Counted from the first letter of the stretch, positions 32,023 to 41,012 are shown. The stretch is 64,000 nt of DNA from Curvibacter delicatus NBRC 14919 (GCF_001592265.1 NZ_BCWP01000018.1:1-64000), one strand, 5' to 3'. A program made the numbers and translations. The notes: a model not told the origin generated them from the letters alone.

Positions 32023-32044
32023 ATTATGCGATGGACGCAATAAT
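32023..32044. promoter_or_regulatory. Candidate LysR operator
   Basis: ATTATGCG (32023-32030) and CGCAATAAT (32036-32044) form a near-perfect dyad around ATGGA, midway between the divergent LysR gene and the Bug receptor gene. LysR proteins usually bind such interrupted dyads (T-N11-A) in their divergent promoters. Confidence 0.55.
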
Positions 32045-32147
32045 GGTCTGCGATTAATCTTGCACCTGCTGTACCGTGTGCGCAGCTGCCACCCGTGGCG
32101 GCACTTCGTTGCAAGAACCATCCCGTTGAGTGAACAAGGAGTTTTCC

Positions 32148-33128
32148 ATGCCTGTCCATCTGCAAAAACGTGCCTGGCTCGGTGCCCTGGCCTTGCTCGG
32201 CCTGCTCGCCGGCACGCCGCACGCCTTGGCAGAGCCCTGGCCGAGCAAGCCGGTGCACCTGCTGGTGGGTTTCCCCGGCGGCTCCACGCCGGACGGCGCG
32301 GCGCGAGCCATTGCCGAACCGCTGTCCAAGGCGCTGGGGCAGCCGGTGATCGTCGAGAACAAGGTGGGTGCGTCGGGCAACATCGCCACCGGCCAGATTG
32401 CCAAGGCCACGGACGACCACACGCTGGGCATCGTCATCAACGGCAACCTGACCTCGGCCAAGATGCTGTTTCCCCAGCTGCCGTACGACCCGGCGCGCGA
32501 CTTCACCTACCTGACGCTGATCGGCACCGCACCGCTGGTGCTGGTGGCGCAACCCGATGCGCCCAGCGGCAAGGCCTTCTTCAGCGCGGCCGTGGCCGCC
32601 GGTGACAAATGGAACTACGGCTCGGTCGGCACCGGCTCGGTGGCGCACCTGGGCATGGAGCTGCTGAAGGCGCGTGTGCCGGGTCTCGCCGTGGTGCACG
32701 TGCCTTACCAGGGCAACCCCTTCGTGGTGACGGGCCTGCTGGGCAAGCAGATCGAGATGGCGCTGATGCCGCCGGGCATTGCGCAGCCGCAGATCAAGGC
32801 CGGCAAGCTCAAGGCCATCGGCATCACCAGCGGGCGCAGCACGTTGGCACCGGAGATTCCGCCGCTGAGCGACGCCGGCGTGAGGGACTTCCAGCTGGAG
32901 GTGTGGACGGCCCTGGTGGGGCCGGCCAAGCTCAGCAAGGCGGCGCAGGACAAGCTGGCCAGCGTGCTGCCGGCCGTGCTGCAGGACGCCGGTGTGCGCC
33001 AGAAGCTGTTCAGCCAGGGCTGGCAGGCACCGGCCTCCGCCTCGTCGCTGGCGCTGAAAGCGCGCGTGCAGGACGAAGCGAAGATCATGCAGAGCATCAT
33101 CACCAGCCGCGGAATCAAGATCGAATGA
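32148..33128 (+). CDS. Bug/TctC-family tripartite tricarboxylate transporter substrate-binding protein
   Basis: A 326-residue periplasmic receptor. A signal peptide (LQKRAWLGALALLGLLAGTP then HALA) precedes the mature domain with WPSKPVHLLVGFPGGSTPDG and ENKVGASGNIATGQIAKAT, typical of the large betaproteobacterial Bug family. Such proteins capture small organic acids; no membrane TctA/TctB partner is encoded nearby. The ATG at 32148 follows AAGGAG. It overlaps the flavoprotein start by four bases. Confidence 0.9.
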   Translation: MPVHLQKRAWLGALALLGLLAGTPHALAEPWPSKPVHLLVGFPGGSTPDGAARAIAEPLSKALGQPVIVENKVGASGNIATGQIAKATDDHTLGIVINGNLTSAKMLFPQLPYDPARDFTYLTLIGTAPLVLVAQPDAPSGKAFFSAAVAAGDKWNYGSVGTGSVAHLGMELLKARVPGLAVVHVPYQGNPFVVTGLLGKQIEMALMPPGIAQPQIKAGKLKAIGITSGRSTLAPEIPPLSDAGVRDFQLEVWTALVGPAKLSKAAQDKLASVLPAVLQDAGVRQKLFSQGWQAPASASSLALKARVQDEAKIMQSIITSRGIKIE

Positions 33129-34477
33129 GCGGCGCGGCAACGATGCAGGAGCCCAGCCGCACGCTGCCGGTCTACGGCGAGTACGACGTGGTGGTGGTGG
33201 GCGGCGGGCCGGCCGGTCTGGCGGCCGCGGTGAGTGCCGCGCGCCACGGGGCGCGCACGCTGCTGGTGGAGCGCTACGGTTTCCTGGGCGGCATGGGCAC
33301 GGCGGGCGGGGTGACCAACTTCGCCGGCCTCTACGGCCGGCGCAACGGCGAGATGCAGCAGCTGGTGCATGGCGTGGTCAATGATCTGATGGCGCGCATG
33401 GACGCTCTGGGCGGCCTGAACAAGCCGCAGGACGGCATGCAGGGGCGCATCCGCGTGCGTTCCTACGACACTTCCATCTACAAGTGTGCGGCCGACCAGT
33501 TGCTGCTGGCCGCCGGCGTGGAGATGCTTTTCCATGCCTACGCGGCATCCGTCCTGATGGAGGGCGACCGCATCCAGGCCCTGGTGGTGGAAACCAAATC
33601 CGGCCGCCAGGCCGTTCGTGCCCAGGTGTTCGTCGATTGCTCGGGTGACGCCGATGTGGCGGCCTTCGCTGGCGTGCCTTATGAGGTGGGTGACGGCCAT
33701 GGCAGCGGCCTGTTCCCGACCACCATGTTCCGCGTCGGCCATGTGGACGCGACGGCTGCGCTGGCCGCTGTGGGTGAGTTCAGCGCAATCAACGACTACA
33801 TGGCGCGCGCGCAGGCGGCGCACCCCGGCCGTTACGCCTTTCCCCGTATCGGCGCCATTCTTCGCCCGCAGATCAACCCGGCCGAATGGCGCGCCAATGT
33901 GACGCAGGTGAAGAATGCGCAAGGGCATGCCATGAACGGCGTGGATGCGCGTGAGTTGAGCGCAGGCGAGCTGGAAGGCCGGCGCCAGGTCGTCCATTAC
34001 TTTGAGTTCCTGCGGGAGCAGGTGCCCGGCTTTTCCAAAGCGCAGATTGTGGAGATCGCGCCGCAGGTGGGCATCCGCGAGACGCGGCGCATCGAAGGGC
34101 TGTATGCGCTGACCGGTGAGGACATTCTGGGCTCGGCACGCTTCACTGACAGCATCGGCATCAACGCCTGGCCCATGGAGTTGCACCAGGATGGCCGCAT
34201 TGACTGGGGTTTCCCGCGTGATGCGGATCGCAGCTACAACGACCTGCCGTGGCGCATGCTGGTGCCCAGGACGGTTAGCAACCTGCTGGTGGCCGGGCGC
34301 TGTGCTTCGATGACGCACGAAGGCCAGTCGGCGGCGCGTGCCAGTGGCGGCTGCTTCGTCATGGGGCAGGCGGCGGGCACGGCGGCAGCCATGGTCGGCG
34401 GGCAGGCGATGCAGTCGCTGAACGTGGCCCGTTTGCAGGCGCAATTGACGCACGATGGGGCGCTCATTGAACGTTGA
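33125..34477 (+). CDS. FAD-dependent oxidoreductase
   Basis: A 450-residue flavoprotein. The N-terminal dinucleotide-binding motif is YDVVVVGGGPAGLAAAVSAA, followed by ARTLLVERYGFLGGMGTAGG, typical of the FAD_oxidored (PF12831) type; the C-terminal FAD contact is NLLVAGRCASMTHEGQSAAR. The substrate is unknown. The start overlaps the Bug receptor stop (ATGA), so substrate capture and oxidation are probably parts of one pathway under the divergent LysR. Confidence 0.88.
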   Translation: MSGAATMQEPSRTLPVYGEYDVVVVGGGPAGLAAAVSAARHGARTLLVERYGFLGGMGTAGGVTNFAGLYGRRNGEMQQLVHGVVNDLMARMDALGGLNKPQDGMQGRIRVRSYDTSIYKCAADQLLLAAGVEMLFHAYAASVLMEGDRIQALVVETKSGRQAVRAQVFVDCSGDADVAAFAGVPYEVGDGHGSGLFPTTMFRVGHVDATAALAAVGEFSAINDYMARAQAAHPGRYAFPRIGAILRPQINPAEWRANVTQVKNAQGHAMNGVDARELSAGELEGRRQVVHYFEFLREQVPGFSKAQIVEIAPQVGIRETRRIEGLYALTGEDILGSARFTDSIGINAWPMELHQDGRIDWGFPRDADRSYNDLPWRMLVPRTVSNLLVAGRCASMTHEGQSAARASGGCFVMGQAAGTAAAMVGGQAMQSLNVARLQAQLTHDGALIER

Positions 34478-34661
34478 TTGAGCGCTGGGGCGGCAGCGCC
34501 GAAGCGCATGGCTGTCGCAGGTAGGGTGCGCTATGAATTCAGGAGCGTTTCGCGCTTGTTATTCAATGGCTATCGCTCTATGCGATGTGAAAATTTCCCG
34601 TTCGCCAGCGTGGCCGGTGACGGTTTTTCACGTGTGGGAGACTGGGCCGGATGGCCCGCCG

Positions 34662-34892
34662 TCAGTTGTTCAGCGTCTGCTCGACGGCAGACTTGGCTTC
34701 CTCAAGGCTGATGAAAAAACGCGTTGCCTGCGGTGTGGCTTTGGGCAGATGCGCGGGCGGCGCCCACAGCCGGCCGTCGAGCCAACTGGCGGCCCAGCCA
34801 CCGATGTCCTTGCCCTTCAGGGCGCAGACAGGTTGGCCATCCAGCAGTGCCGTCCAGGTGGGGGGTGTTTCTTTCCAGGCAATGGCAGTCAT
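34662..34892 (-). CDS. Small uncharacterised protein
   Basis: A 76-residue protein starting MTAIAWKETPPTWTALLDGQ, with several Trp residues and a C-terminal FFISLEEAKSAVEQTLNN helix. I do not recognise the family. The composition looks protein-like and the frame fills the space between a convergent flavoprotein gene and the divergent deacetylase-like gene. No membrane segment, signal peptide or catalytic motif is seen. Confidence 0.55.
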   Translation of the reverse strand: MTAIAWKETPPTWTALLDGQPVCALKGKDIGGWAASWLDGRLWAPPAHLPKATPQATRFFISLEEAKSAVEQTLNN

Positions 34893-35068
34893 AAGCGCGT
34901 CACCAACGATGTGAGTAATTTCTGCATTCTAGGGGGGCGCGGCTGAACGGCCAAGCGCCAGGGCGACAAGGCGGCCGGCCGGCTTGCGCAGGCGGCTGGT
35001 GATGGCCACAATGGCCCGTGCCATTCGCTAGACGAAGGGCCTTTGCATCACGAGGAGAGCCCGATTCC

Positions 35069-36001
35069 ATGAGCACCCTGATCTATACGCACCAAGCCTG
35101 TTTCGACCACCAGCCCGGCCCGCACCACCCCGAGTCCCCCGAGCGGCTGGAGGCCGTGCTGGCCGCGCTGAAGACGCCCGACTTTGCCGATGCCGTCTGG
35201 CGTGACGCACCACGGGGCACCTTCGAGCAGGTGCTGCACATCCACACGCCCGATTACGTGGAGGATGTGCGGGCCGCATTGCCTGCCGAGGGTTACCGTG
35301 CGCTGGACGCCGGCGACACCATCCTGTCGCCCGGCTCGCTGGAGGCGGTGCTGCGCTGCGTGGGCGCGGCCTGCGCCGGCGTGGATGACGTGGTGACGCA
35401 GCAGGCGAAGAATGTGTTTTGCGCCACGCGCCCCTGCGGCCACCACGCCGAGGCCGACAAGGCCATGGGCTTTTGCGTCTTCAACCAGGCGGCCATTGCC
35501 GCGCTGCATGCGCGCCAGCAGCACGGCCTGCAGCGGGTGGCGGTGGTGGACTTCGACGTGCACCACGGCAACGGCACGCAGAACTCGTTCTACGACGACC
35601 CGGACCTGTTCTACGGCTCCTGCCATCAGGGCCAGTTCTACCCCGGCACCGGTGCACGCCACGAGACGGGCGTAGCCCACAACATTGTCAACGTGCCGTT
35701 TCCGCGCGGCACCGGTTCAGCGGCTTTCCGCGCCGCCATGACGGACGTGATGCTGCCGGCGCTGCGCGAGTTCGCGCCCGAGCTGCTCATCATCTCGGCC
35801 GGCTTCGACGCCCACCAGCTGGACCCGCTGGGCGGCCTGCAGTTCACCGATGACGACTACCACTGGATCACGCGCGAGCTGATGGCGGTGGCCGACGAGA
35901 CGGCGCAAGGCCGCGTGGTGTCGGTGCTCGAAGGCGGCTACAGCCTGGAAGGCCTGGCCAGCGGCACTGCCGCGCACGTGCGCGCGCTGATGGGGCGCTA
36001 G
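35069..36001 (+). CDS. Histone deacetylase family (AcuC/HDAC-like) zinc hydrolase
   Basis: A 310-residue class II HDAC-like protein. It begins MSTLIYTHQACFDHQPGPHH, and holds RPCGHHAEADKAMGFCVFNQ (catalytic His pair), VAVVDFDVHHGNGTQN (zinc Asp and His) and ISAGFDAHQLDPLGGLQ (second zinc Asp). Bacterial members deacetylate polyamines, acetoin-pathway proteins or other substrates. GGAGAG lies before the ATG. Its TAG stop overlaps the convergent Spy-like gene's TAG. Confidence 0.92.
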   Translation: MSTLIYTHQACFDHQPGPHHPESPERLEAVLAALKTPDFADAVWRDAPRGTFEQVLHIHTPDYVEDVRAALPAEGYRALDAGDTILSPGSLEAVLRCVGAACAGVDDVVTQQAKNVFCATRPCGHHAEADKAMGFCVFNQAAIAALHARQQHGLQRVAVVDFDVHHGNGTQNSFYDDPDLFYGSCHQGQFYPGTGARHETGVAHNIVNVPFPRGTGSAAFRAAMTDVMLPALREFAPELLIISAGFDAHQLDPLGGLQFTDDDYHWITRELMAVADETAQGRVVSVLEGGYSLEGLASGTAAHVRALMGR

Positions 36002-36495
36002 CGCCCCCACTTGCGACGCAGCTGCTCTTTCTGCTCGTTGGTCAGAATGGCGTCGATCCGTTTGCGCGCCTTGAGGGATGACTCGAACATTTCCTTTTGC
36101 GCATCCACCATGGTGTTGAAAGCCTTGCGGGCCTCCGCCTCGTCCAGCCCGCCGGGGCCGAACATGTTGTTCATGTGGAAGCCTTGCTGCTGCATGTTGC
36201 CCATGAGCTGCCAATGCGCCTTGGCGGTTTCTTCCTGGATCTGGTCGATCTTCTTGCGCTGATCCGCGCTGAGGTCGAGCCCCCAGTAGTCACCGCGCCC
36301 GGCATAACCGCCCATCATGCCGGGCCCCATGCCGTAGCCATAGCCGCCTTGACCATAGCCGCCCATCATGCCCGGGCCCATGCCGCCGCCATAGCCTCCC
36401 ATCATCCCGGGGCCCATGCCGTAGGGCTGGGACCAGGCCGCGCCGGCGAGCAAAAGGCCGGCCGCCATCGTAGTCAGTACTTTTTTCACATCCAT
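35998..36495 (-). CDS. Spy/CpxP-like periplasmic protein with Gly-Met repeats
   Basis: A 165-residue protein. Residues 1-23 form a signal peptide (KKVLTTMAAGLLLAGAAWSQ). Then come three copies of a GMGPGMMGGY repeat (about residues 25-67) separated by Gly/Tyr linkers. The C-terminal helical half (LDLSADQRKKIDQIQEETAK to ILTNEQKEQLRRKW) resembles the LTxxQ helices of Spy/CpxP/ZraP. The Met/Gly-rich repeat suggests binding of a soft metal such as copper; this is inference. The ATG at 36495 follows AGGAGA. Confidence 0.8.
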   Translation of the reverse strand: MDVKKVLTTMAAGLLLAGAAWSQPYGMGPGMMGGYGGGMGPGMMGGYGQGGYGYGMGPGMMGGYAGRGDYWGLDLSADQRKKIDQIQEETAKAHWQLMGNMQQQGFHMNNMFGPGGLDEAEARKAFNTMVDAQKEMFESSLKARKRIDAILTNEQKEQLRRKWGR

Positions 36496-36775
36496 CTCCT
36501 GTGCAGTTGATAGGCGCTGAATCAAGACGGCGGGAAGCTGCGCCCCGAACCCTCCCCGGTATCGGCATTCTCTTCCTGCTGGCGCTGCCGTGCGCATGTC
36601 CCCACTCGGCGTGCAGGCATCTTGCGTTTGCTCGACCACAGGCGCGTGGACCACACGCTGCGCCTCAAGGCCGCCAAGCGTTTTCACACTGCGGTGCCAG
36701 CATTCCTGGTGGACAAGCGTTGAACTAGGCCGTCTGGGCGTCGGTTCACGCTGTGACTTCATTGAGGTGCTGCGA

Positions 36776-36832
36776 TTGCTACTGAAACGATAGCTGCGGG
36801 CGCATATTTATCAAGCTCTTGAGGCCTGTTTT
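36776..36832 (+). repeat. GATAGC-type repeat, copy upstream of the Hsp70-like gene
   Basis: TTGCTACTGAAACGATAGCT followed by GCGGGCGCATATT. It shares CGATAGCTG and GGCGCATATT with the copy at 40954. Unlike most copies it does not touch a stop codon. Confidence 0.65.
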
Positions 36833-36846
36833 ATGCCAGAAGACAG

Positions 36847-36881
36847 AAAACCCGCCATGGCCTGTGCCAGGGCGGGTTTTC
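36847..36881. terminator. Terminator-like hairpin upstream of the Hsp70-like gene
   Basis: AAAACCCGCC (36847-36856) pairs perfectly with GGCGGGTTTT (36871-36880). It has the A/T flanks of a bidirectional terminator but no gene ends nearby, so the transcript it stops is unclear; it may belong to the adjacent repeat. Confidence 0.65.
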
Positions 36882-37012
36882 TTCTGGGGCCGTGGGTCGG
36901 CGCCGCTGGCTGAACGTGCCGCCTGCGGTGGCACAATCGCCCGTCCTCGTCGGCTTGCCATGGTGTGCAAGCCTCTCAAGTTCCGGGCCTTGGCCACCAC
37001 GTTTTCTTTCGC

Positions 37013-38269
37013 ATGACATTTCCACTCCAGGGCACCCTCGGCATCGACTTCGGCACCTCCAATTCGGCCATCGCCTGGGCCGATCCGCAGGGCGCGGCAC
37101 GGCTGATTCCGCTGGAAGGCCAGGCCACCGCCATGCCGACGGCGGTGTTCTACAACAGCGAAGACCTCAGCACCCATTTCGGCCGCGACGCCGTGACGCA
37201 GTACCTCGAAGGTGCCGAGGGACGGCTGATGCGTTCGCTCAAGAGCCTGCTGGGCAGCCCGCTGCTGCTGGAGACGACTGTCGTCAACAACCGGCAGGTG
37301 AGCTTTCAGGACATCATTGCCACCTTTCTGGCCACGCTGCGCGAGCGCGCCACGCAGGCGCTGGGCGCCGCGCCGACGCGCGTGGTGATGGGGCGGCCGG
37401 TGCATTTTGTGGACGACGACCCCGCGCGCGATGCGCAGGCGCAGGCCTCGCTGCTGCAGGCAGCGCAGACAGTGGGCTTTACCGAAGTGTCGTTCCAGCT
37501 GGAGCCGATTGCCGCCGCGCTGGACTACGAGCGCCGCCTGAACAAGGAGAGCACGGTGCTGGTGGTGGACTTGGGGGGCGGCACCTCGGACTTCACCGTG
37601 GTGCGCCTGGGGCCTGAGCGTATGACACAGGCCGACCGCACACAGGATGTGCTGGCCACCACCGGCGTGCACATCGGCGGCACGGACTTCGACCAGAAAC
37701 TCAGCCTGGAGCAGGTGATGCCGCTGCTGGGTTACCGCCATCTGGGGCCGCAGGGGCGCGAGGTGCCCAGCCGCATCTTCTTTGACCTCTCCACCTGGCA
37801 CCTGATCAACTGGCTGTACCAGCCGCGTGCCCTGAGCGACGCCCAGGCGCTGTGGACCAACTACGCCGATGTGCGGCTGCACCAGCGCCTGATGCATGTG
37901 CTCAAGCATCGCCTGGGCCATCGCATTGCCTACGAGGTGGAGCAGGCGAAGATCCGCTGTTCCCAGCAGGACGGCGATACCGTGCTGGACCTGTCGGAAG
38001 TGGAGGCGAATCTCGCCGCGCCGATGGGCATGGCCGACATGCGCGAGCACCTGCAAGCCTTGCTGGCGCGCACCGTCGCCTGCGCGCGCGAATGCGTGCA
38101 GAAAGCCGGCTTGACGATTGGTGCGCTGGACGCCATCTACCTCACGGGTGGTTCATCGGCCTTGCGGCCGTTCCAGCGTGCGCTGCAAGCCGAGTTTGCC
38201 GGTGTGCCGTTGGTGGAGGGTGACCTCTTTGGCGGCGTGGCCTCGGGCCTGGCCTACAGTCGGCCCTGA
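37013..38269 (+). CDS. Hsp70-family protein (YegD-like)
   Basis: A 418-residue protein with an actin/Hsp70 ATPase fold: GTLGIDFGTSNSAIAWADPQ (phosphate 1), VLVVDLGGGTSDFTVVRLGP (phosphate 2), and AIYLTGGSSALRPFQRALQA (adenosine site). It has no substrate-binding domain of DnaK type, so it is close to E. coli YegD in build. Function is unknown; no J-protein or GrpE lies nearby. The ATG at 37013 gives MTFPLQGTLGIDFGTS. Confidence 0.88.
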   Translation: MTFPLQGTLGIDFGTSNSAIAWADPQGAARLIPLEGQATAMPTAVFYNSEDLSTHFGRDAVTQYLEGAEGRLMRSLKSLLGSPLLLETTVVNNRQVSFQDIIATFLATLRERATQALGAAPTRVVMGRPVHFVDDDPARDAQAQASLLQAAQTVGFTEVSFQLEPIAAALDYERRLNKESTVLVVDLGGGTSDFTVVRLGPERMTQADRTQDVLATTGVHIGGTDFDQKLSLEQVMPLLGYRHLGPQGREVPSRIFFDLSTWHLINWLYQPRALSDAQALWTNYADVRLHQRLMHVLKHRLGHRIAYEVEQAKIRCSQQDGDTVLDLSEVEANLAAPMGMADMREHLQALLARTVACARECVQKAGLTIGALDAIYLTGGSSALRPFQRALQAEFAGVPLVEGDLFGGVASGLAYSRP

Positions 38270-38296
38270 GCTGTGCTCACGGCCCGGTGAGGGCGT

Positions 38297-38545
38297 TCAG
38301 CGGTAGAACGCTTCGACCTTGCCCTTGAGCTTGATCATCAGCGGGTTGCCCTTGCGGTCCACCGTCTTGCCGGCGGGCACCTTCACCCAGCCTTCGCTGA
38401 TGCAATATTCCTCGACGTCCATGCGCTCCTTGTCGTTGAAGCGGATGCCGACGTCATGCTCGAACACGGCCGCCACGTAGTGCGGGCTGCGCGGGTCGAT
38501 GGAGAGGTGGTCAGGCAGGGCGGGGCGTTGCGTGGTGTCGGTCAT
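38297..38545 (-). CDS. DUF3297 family protein
   Basis: An 82-residue protein reading LPDHLSIDPRSPHYVAAVFE, HDVGIRFNDKERMDVEEYCI and VPAGKTVDRKGNPLMIKLKG, which matches the DUF3297 layout. No function is known. It lies 38 bases downstream of the YebC-like gene on the same strand and may share its transcript. Confidence 0.8.
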   Translation of the reverse strand: MTDTTQRPALPDHLSIDPRSPHYVAAVFEHDVGIRFNDKERMDVEEYCISEGWVKVPAGKTVDRKGNPLMIKLKGKVEAFYR

Positions 38546-38583
38546 GGAAATCGCTTGTCAATGAAACGGGTCGGGCTCGGTGT

Positions 38584-39297
38584 TCAGTTGCCCAGGCCGG
38601 CAAAGATGTTCTGCACATCGTCGTTGGCGTCGATGGCGGCCAGGAAGGCTTCCACCTCTTCCAGCGCCTCGGCGCTCAGGCTGGCCGGGTCCACCGGGTT
38701 CTTGGCCTTGTAGCCCAGCTTGGCGGACAGCACGGTGAAGCCCTGGGCCGGCAGGGCGCGGCTCACGAGGTCGAGGTCGGTCGGGTCGGTCAGGAACAGC
38801 GTGGCGCCGCCGTCTTCGCCCGGTTCGAAGTCCTGCGCGCCGGCTTCGATGGCGGCCAGTTCGGGGTCGGCACCGGCGGCCGCAGGTTCGGCTTCGATCA
38901 TGCCGACGTGGTCGAAGTCCCAGGCCACCGAGCCGGAGGTGCCCAGTTGCCCCTTGCGGAACAGCACACGCATTTCAGGGGCGGTGCGGTTGACGTTGTC
39001 GGTCAGGCATTCCACCATCACCGGCACGCGGTGCGGTGCGAAGCCTTCGTAGATCACGTGCTCGAAGTTGACCGCTTCACCGGTGAGGCCGGCGCCTTTC
39101 TTGATGGCGCGCTCCAGCGTGTCTTTGGGCATGGAGACCTTGCGGGCCTGCTCCACCACCAGGCGCAGGCGGGCGTTCAGGGCCGGGTCGGCGCCGTTGC
39201 GTGCGGCCACCATGATTTCCTTGGCCAGCTTGCCAAACAGTTTGCCTCTGGCATCGGCGGCCTGTGCCTTGCCTTTTGCTTTCCACTGCGCGCCCAT
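38584..39297 (-). CDS. YebC/PmpR family protein
   Basis: A 237-residue protein starting [20 protein letters not shown], with [36 protein letters not shown] and [20 protein letters not shown], diagnostic of the family. Members are DNA-binding regulators and, by recent work on YebC, translation factors acting at polyproline stretches. There may be another paralogue elsewhere; the [10 protein letters not shown] start (rather than AGHSKW) suggests the shorter YeeN-like branch. Confidence 0.92.
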   Translation of the reverse strand: MGAQWKAKGKAQAADARGKLFGKLAKEIMVAARNGADPALNARLRLVVEQARKVSMPKDTLERAIKKGAGLTGEAVNFEHVIYEGFAPHRVPVMVECLTDNVNRTAPEMRVLFRKGQLGTSGSVAWDFDHVGMIEAEPAAAGADPELAAIEAGAQDFEPGEDGGATLFLTDPTDLDLVSRALPAQGFTVLSAKLGYKAKNPVDPASLSAEALEEVEAFLAAIDANDDVQNIFAGLGN

Positions 39298-39478
39298 GTC
39301 GGATCTTTCTTGCGGTTGCGGCGCGCCAGGGCGCCGGGTTTGTCGGGTCGGGGCCTGCGCGCAAATTCAACAACGCAGCGCAGGACCGGGGGCCCTGTTT
39401 ATACACCCGCAGGCGTGCCGTTTACCTTGATGTGTCGCAGAGGGATGGGCGCATGCGGCAATGGCCGGCGGTCAGCCC

Positions 39479-40129
39479 TCAAAGACGCTTCAGCCACGCG
39501 AGGCGCTGGTGGATCTTGTCGCGCCAGCCAGGCGCCATGCCGGGGAGCTGGGCCAGCGCTTCAAGCGCCGTGATCGACGGCCTGTGCTCGGCCCACAGCC
39601 GCATGGCGTCGTGCAGCGTGGGGGAACCGGATGCCGCTTGAACCAGCACCAGCGTGTCCCCAGGGCTGACGGTGCCAGGCCGCGTGACGCGCAGGTACCA
39701 ACCGGTCAGGTGGCTGCTCGCAATCAGGGCCGCCACACCTTCGCAGGCCAGCCGCTCGTCGATCTTCCAGCAGGGGGTGCGCGGCTGGCTGACCTGGAGC
39801 AGGGCGCTGCCCAGTTGCCAGAGGTCACCGATGCGGACATCGCGTTCGTCGATGTCGGCCGCCGAGAGGTTTTCTCCTAGGGCGCCGGGCACCAGGGCCG
39901 TGGCAATCTCCGGGAAGCTGCGGGCCAGACTGGCGTAGTGCCGGGCCGGGTAGAGGTGAACGGCCTTGTCCGGTCCGCCGTGCACACGCCGGTCGGCTTG
40001 CTGGTCACCGGTGAAGCCTTCTTCCGTCAACTCAAGCGGCCCCGCAACGGGGCGCTTGAACATGCCGGTGGGACGGCCGGACGCTGGCAGGGGCTGGATG
40101 CTGCCGGTGAAGAGCGCGACCTGTGCCAT
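39479..40129 (-). CDS. MOSC domain protein (YiiM-like)
   Basis: A 216-residue protein with the YiiM layout: GPLELTEEGFTGDQQADRRV then HGGPDKAVHLYPARHYASLA, GALGENLSAADIDERDVRIG, and QPRTPCWKIDERLACEG with the conserved MOSC cysteine. A C-terminal three-helix segment follows. MOSC proteins move sulfur or use molybdenum cofactor, for example to reduce N-hydroxylated compounds. It starts 23 bases after the glutathione-transferase stop. Confidence 0.88.
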   Translation of the reverse strand: MAQVALFTGSIQPLPASGRPTGMFKRPVAGPLELTEEGFTGDQQADRRVHGGPDKAVHLYPARHYASLARSFPEIATALVPGALGENLSAADIDERDVRIGDLWQLGSALLQVSQPRTPCWKIDERLACEGVAALIASSHLTGWYLRVTRPGTVSPGDTLVLVQAASGSPTLHDAMRLWAEHRPSITALEALAQLPGMAPGWRDKIHQRLAWLKRL

Positions 40130-40152
40130 AGACTTCTGTGCTGGTCTCTTGT

Positions 40153-40857
40153 TCAGGACCGCTTGGGAATGTTCAGGCCCTTGGCCACGGCCGGCCGCGC
40201 CACAAAGGCGGCCAGCACGCGCGTGACGTTGGGGAAATCCTGGATGCCCACCAGGTCGCCGGCTTCGTAAAAGCCGATCAGGTTGCGCACCCAGCCGAAG
40301 GTGGCGATGTCGGCAATGGTGTATTCCTTGCCCATGATCCAGTCGCGACCTGCGAGGCGGTGGTCCAGCACCTTCAGCAGGCGTTTGGTTTCGGCCACGT
40401 AGCGGTCGCGCGGTCGTTTGTCTTCGTAGTCCTTGCCGGCGAACTTGTGGAAGAAGCCGAGCTGGCCGAACATGGGGCCGATGCCGCCCATCTGGAACAT
40501 CAGCCACTGCAGGGTTTCGTAGCGGGCCGCCGGGTCTGTGGGCAGGAGCTTGCCCGTTTTCTCGGCCAGGTAGATCAGGATGGCGCCGGACTCGAACAGC
40601 GCCAGCGGTTGGCCGCCCGGACCATTGGGGTCGAGGATGGCCGGGATCTTGTTGTTGGGGTTGAGACTGAGGAACTCCGGCGAGAGCTGGTCGTTGGTCT
40701 CGAAGCTCACCAGATGCGGCTCGTAGGGCAGGCCGGTCTCTTCCAGCATGATCGAGACCTTCACACCGTTGGGCGTGGGCAGTGAATAGAGCTGCAGCCA
40801 GTCAGGGTGCTGGACGGGCCATTTGCGGGTGATGGGGAAGTCGGCGAGGGTGGTCAT
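40153..40857 (-). CDS. Glutathione S-transferase family protein (YfcG/YghU-like)
   Basis: A 234-residue protein. The thioredoxin-like N-domain has LQLYSLPTPNGVKVSIMLEE, LNPNNKIPAILDPNGPGG and ALFESGAILIYLAEKTGKLL, the Nu-class pattern. The helical C-domain includes YTIADIATFGWVRNL. Nu-class members such as YfcG act as disulfide-bond oxidoreductases with glutathione. It lies upstream of and close to the MOSC gene, so the pair may be one operon. Confidence 0.9.
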   Translation of the reverse strand: MTTLADFPITRKWPVQHPDWLQLYSLPTPNGVKVSIMLEETGLPYEPHLVSFETNDQLSPEFLSLNPNNKIPAILDPNGPGGQPLALFESGAILIYLAEKTGKLLPTDPAARYETLQWLMFQMGGIGPMFGQLGFFHKFAGKDYEDKRPRDRYVAETKRLLKVLDHRLAGRDWIMGKEYTIADIATFGWVRNLIGFYEAGDLVGIQDFPNVTRVLAAFVARPAVAKGLNIPKRS

Positions 40858-40953
40858 GGTGGTCAGGAAATAAGGGTGATGCCAATGTAGCCCAAGCCTG
40901 CGTGACGTGCAGAGTGGGTGGCCGACAACACCCAGGCTGTCAGGGGGATGGTA

Positions 40954-41012
40954 TTTTTGCTATTGAATCGATAGCTGGAGGCGCATATTCTGAAAGGTCT
41001 AGTGGCCTTTTC
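40954..41012 (+). repeat. GATAGC-type gene-end repeat, copy at the CDF transporter stop
   Basis: TTTTTGCTATTGAATCGATA then GCTGGAGGCGCATATT, ending TAGTGGCCTTTT. The CDF transporter's TAG (40999-41001) lies inside it. Confidence 0.65.

Larger units (their letters stand above)
36496..37012. other. 517-bp intergenic region with a repeat and a terminator hairpin
   Basis: Left of 36775 I see no convincing gene. One plus-strand frame ends LRLLDHRRVDHTLRLKAAKR then FHTAVPAFLVDKR and could be the tail of a decayed gene, but has no recognisable start or family. The right part holds a gene-end repeat copy (36776-36832), a strong hairpin (36847-36880) and the leader of the Hsp70-like gene. Confidence 0.5.

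Noticed and set aside
31161-33140. A 659-codon minus-strand frame across the LysR and Bug genes
   Set aside because: It crosses two well-supported genes and their promoter region and is an Arg/His/Gly-rich shadow.
36590-36725. Possible tail of a decayed gene before the Hsp70-like gene
   Set aside because: A short Arg/Leu-rich frame with no start, no recognisable family and no supporting context.
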